Part shown: positions 5,540 through 6,085 of the stretch, one piece after another
How positions within the stretch are numbered: position 1 is the stretch's first letter
How the letters are laid out: each line of letters opens with the position of its first letter
NCBI GenBank assembly: GCA_031277435.1
Contig: JAITMI010000187.1
Location: 1 to 6,085, forward strand
Direction of reading: 5' to 3'
Source: Pseudomonadales bacterium
GTDB taxonomy: Bacteria; Pseudomonadota; Gammaproteobacteria; Pseudomonadales; Pseudohongiellaceae
DNA: 6,085 nt
Notes under the pieces: generated by a model
Databases searched by the model: none
What the model was told of the DNA's origin: nothing
The model's input: the letters and a program-made list of their open reading frames with translations, nothing else
Translations under genes and position numbers: made by a program

Positions 5540-5917
5540 CTAAACCAAGGCTTGATACAAACAACCCCGGTCAGCGGCGAACCTTTTTAGTTGTTTCGCC
5601 AATTTTCGGTATTCCTTGTCAGTTCCGCCGCCAAAGTCGATCACGGCATGGTGCGGGTTTCCTTCGAGCGGATCACAGAGGTATGTCAATTTGACTGATT
5701 CAGCTTCCGCGCCGATGACGGCCCATACCCCTATCGAACTCAACCCCAACTGGCGGGTGTAGTGCCAGTATGAACGCTCCGGCGTTATTCCATCTCCATC
5801 ATAAACGGACAGTTTCCCGCTATCCTTCGGAAACGGATAAAAAGCCTGGCTGGAAACTTCGCCGTCCACAAAAAAATTTGGATGTACTTGGCGCAGTAAT
5901 AAAGTTTGGGCATTCAT
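5540..5917 (-). CDS. Hypothetical protein, second gene of an overlapping pair
   Basis: The 125-residue product starts MNAQTLLLRQVHPNFFVDGE. I cannot assign it to a named family with a known function. It looks like a real protein: continuous normal composition, no signal peptide or membrane segment, and several motif-like blocks. These are VSSQAFYPFPKDSGKLSVYDGDGITPE (22-48), WHYTRQLGLSSIGVWAV (51-67), DPLEGNPHHAVIDF (82-95) and a basic C-terminal helix KEYRKLAKQLKRFAADRGCLY. My recollection is that similar 'HPxF...SxAF.P..KD...LSVYDGD.ITPE' proteins are scattered among bacteria as uncharacterised proteins; that is unverified. The ATG overlaps the upstream gene's stop (ATGA), so translation is probably coupled and the two products may act together. 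It converges on the Xre-RES operon with the shared terminator between them. Confidence 0.8.
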   Translation of the reverse strand: MNAQTLLLRQVHPNFFVDGEVSSQAFYPFPKDSGKLSVYDGDGITPERSYWHYTRQLGLSSIGVWAVIGAEAESVKLTYLCDPLEGNPHHAVIDFGGGTDKEYRKLAKQLKRFAADRGCLYQALV

Positions 5918-6085
5918 GCGTAACTGGTCTTGAGGTTTTCATTCAGAAAGCTAAATAGCGCTTGCCAAGCGGCGGAATTATCAAGTCTGAACTCACGTTC
6001 CAGATCGTTGCCATCTACATTGAACGCATGAAAATCAGCTTGCAATGTTTTCAAATTGATATCCAGGGAAGGATCACCTTCAGCC
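5914..6085 (-). CDS. Hypothetical protein, C-terminal 56 residues only
   Basis: A minus-strand frame is open from the window edge (first whole codon at 6082-6084) to TGA at 5914-5916. It encodes 56 residues beginning AEGDPSLDINLKTLQADFHA and ending FLNENLKTSYA. The segment is acidic, with a probable helix near the end (SAAWQALFSFLNENLKT). No family is recognised from this fragment. The stop overlaps the next gene's start by 4 bases (ATGA), the sign of a coupled operon. The N-terminal part and start lie outside the window. The frame is credible because of the coupling and its normal composition, not because of any homology I can see. Confidence 0.7.
   Translation of the reverse strand, partial: AEGDPSLDINLKTLQADFHAFNVDGNDLEREFRLDNSAAWQALFSFLNENLKTSYA

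Overview
This 6,085-base window looks like chromosome from a GC-rich Gram-negative bacterium. The outer-membrane TonB-dependent receptor requires an outer membrane. A proteobacterium, perhaps a gammaproteobacterium, is my inference from the receptor's style and the repeat-rich intergenic DNA; no marker gene allows closer placement.

Left part (1-856): the C-terminal end of a MazF/PemK-type toxin enters on the plus strand. It is followed by two minus-strand genes: a short BrnA-like antitoxin that has lost its usual C-terminal DNA-binding half, and an intact yggU-type gene (DUF167/UPF0235). The BrnA-like gene sits between two copies of a GC-rich palindromic repeat. The right-hand copy (456-532) is a complete REPIN-like doublet of two inverted hairpins. 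The left-hand copy (152-209) is truncated and supplies the stop codon of the BrnA-like frame. Three imperfect 16-bp tandem repeats cover the yggU start codon. Positions 857-1200 hold no gene I can support.

Centre (1231-4332): one large gene encodes an outer-membrane TonB-dependent receptor of 1,033 residues with a signal peptide, a TonB-box-like segment, a plug and a beta-barrel. It has no transport neighbours, and a strong intrinsic terminator follows it.

Right part (4393-6085): a complete Xre-RES (MbcA-MbcT/ParS-ParT type) toxin-antitoxin operon has a near-consensus promoter and a 4-base start/stop overlap. It lies between two terminators that share a 30-base identical core. Convergent to it on the minus strand are two overlapping genes of unknown function, the upstream one cut by the window edge.

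The accessory character comes from pieces of three toxin-antitoxin families (MazF, BrnA, Xre-RES), the repeats, and the unassigned two-gene pair. The receptor and yggU look like ordinary chromosomal genes.
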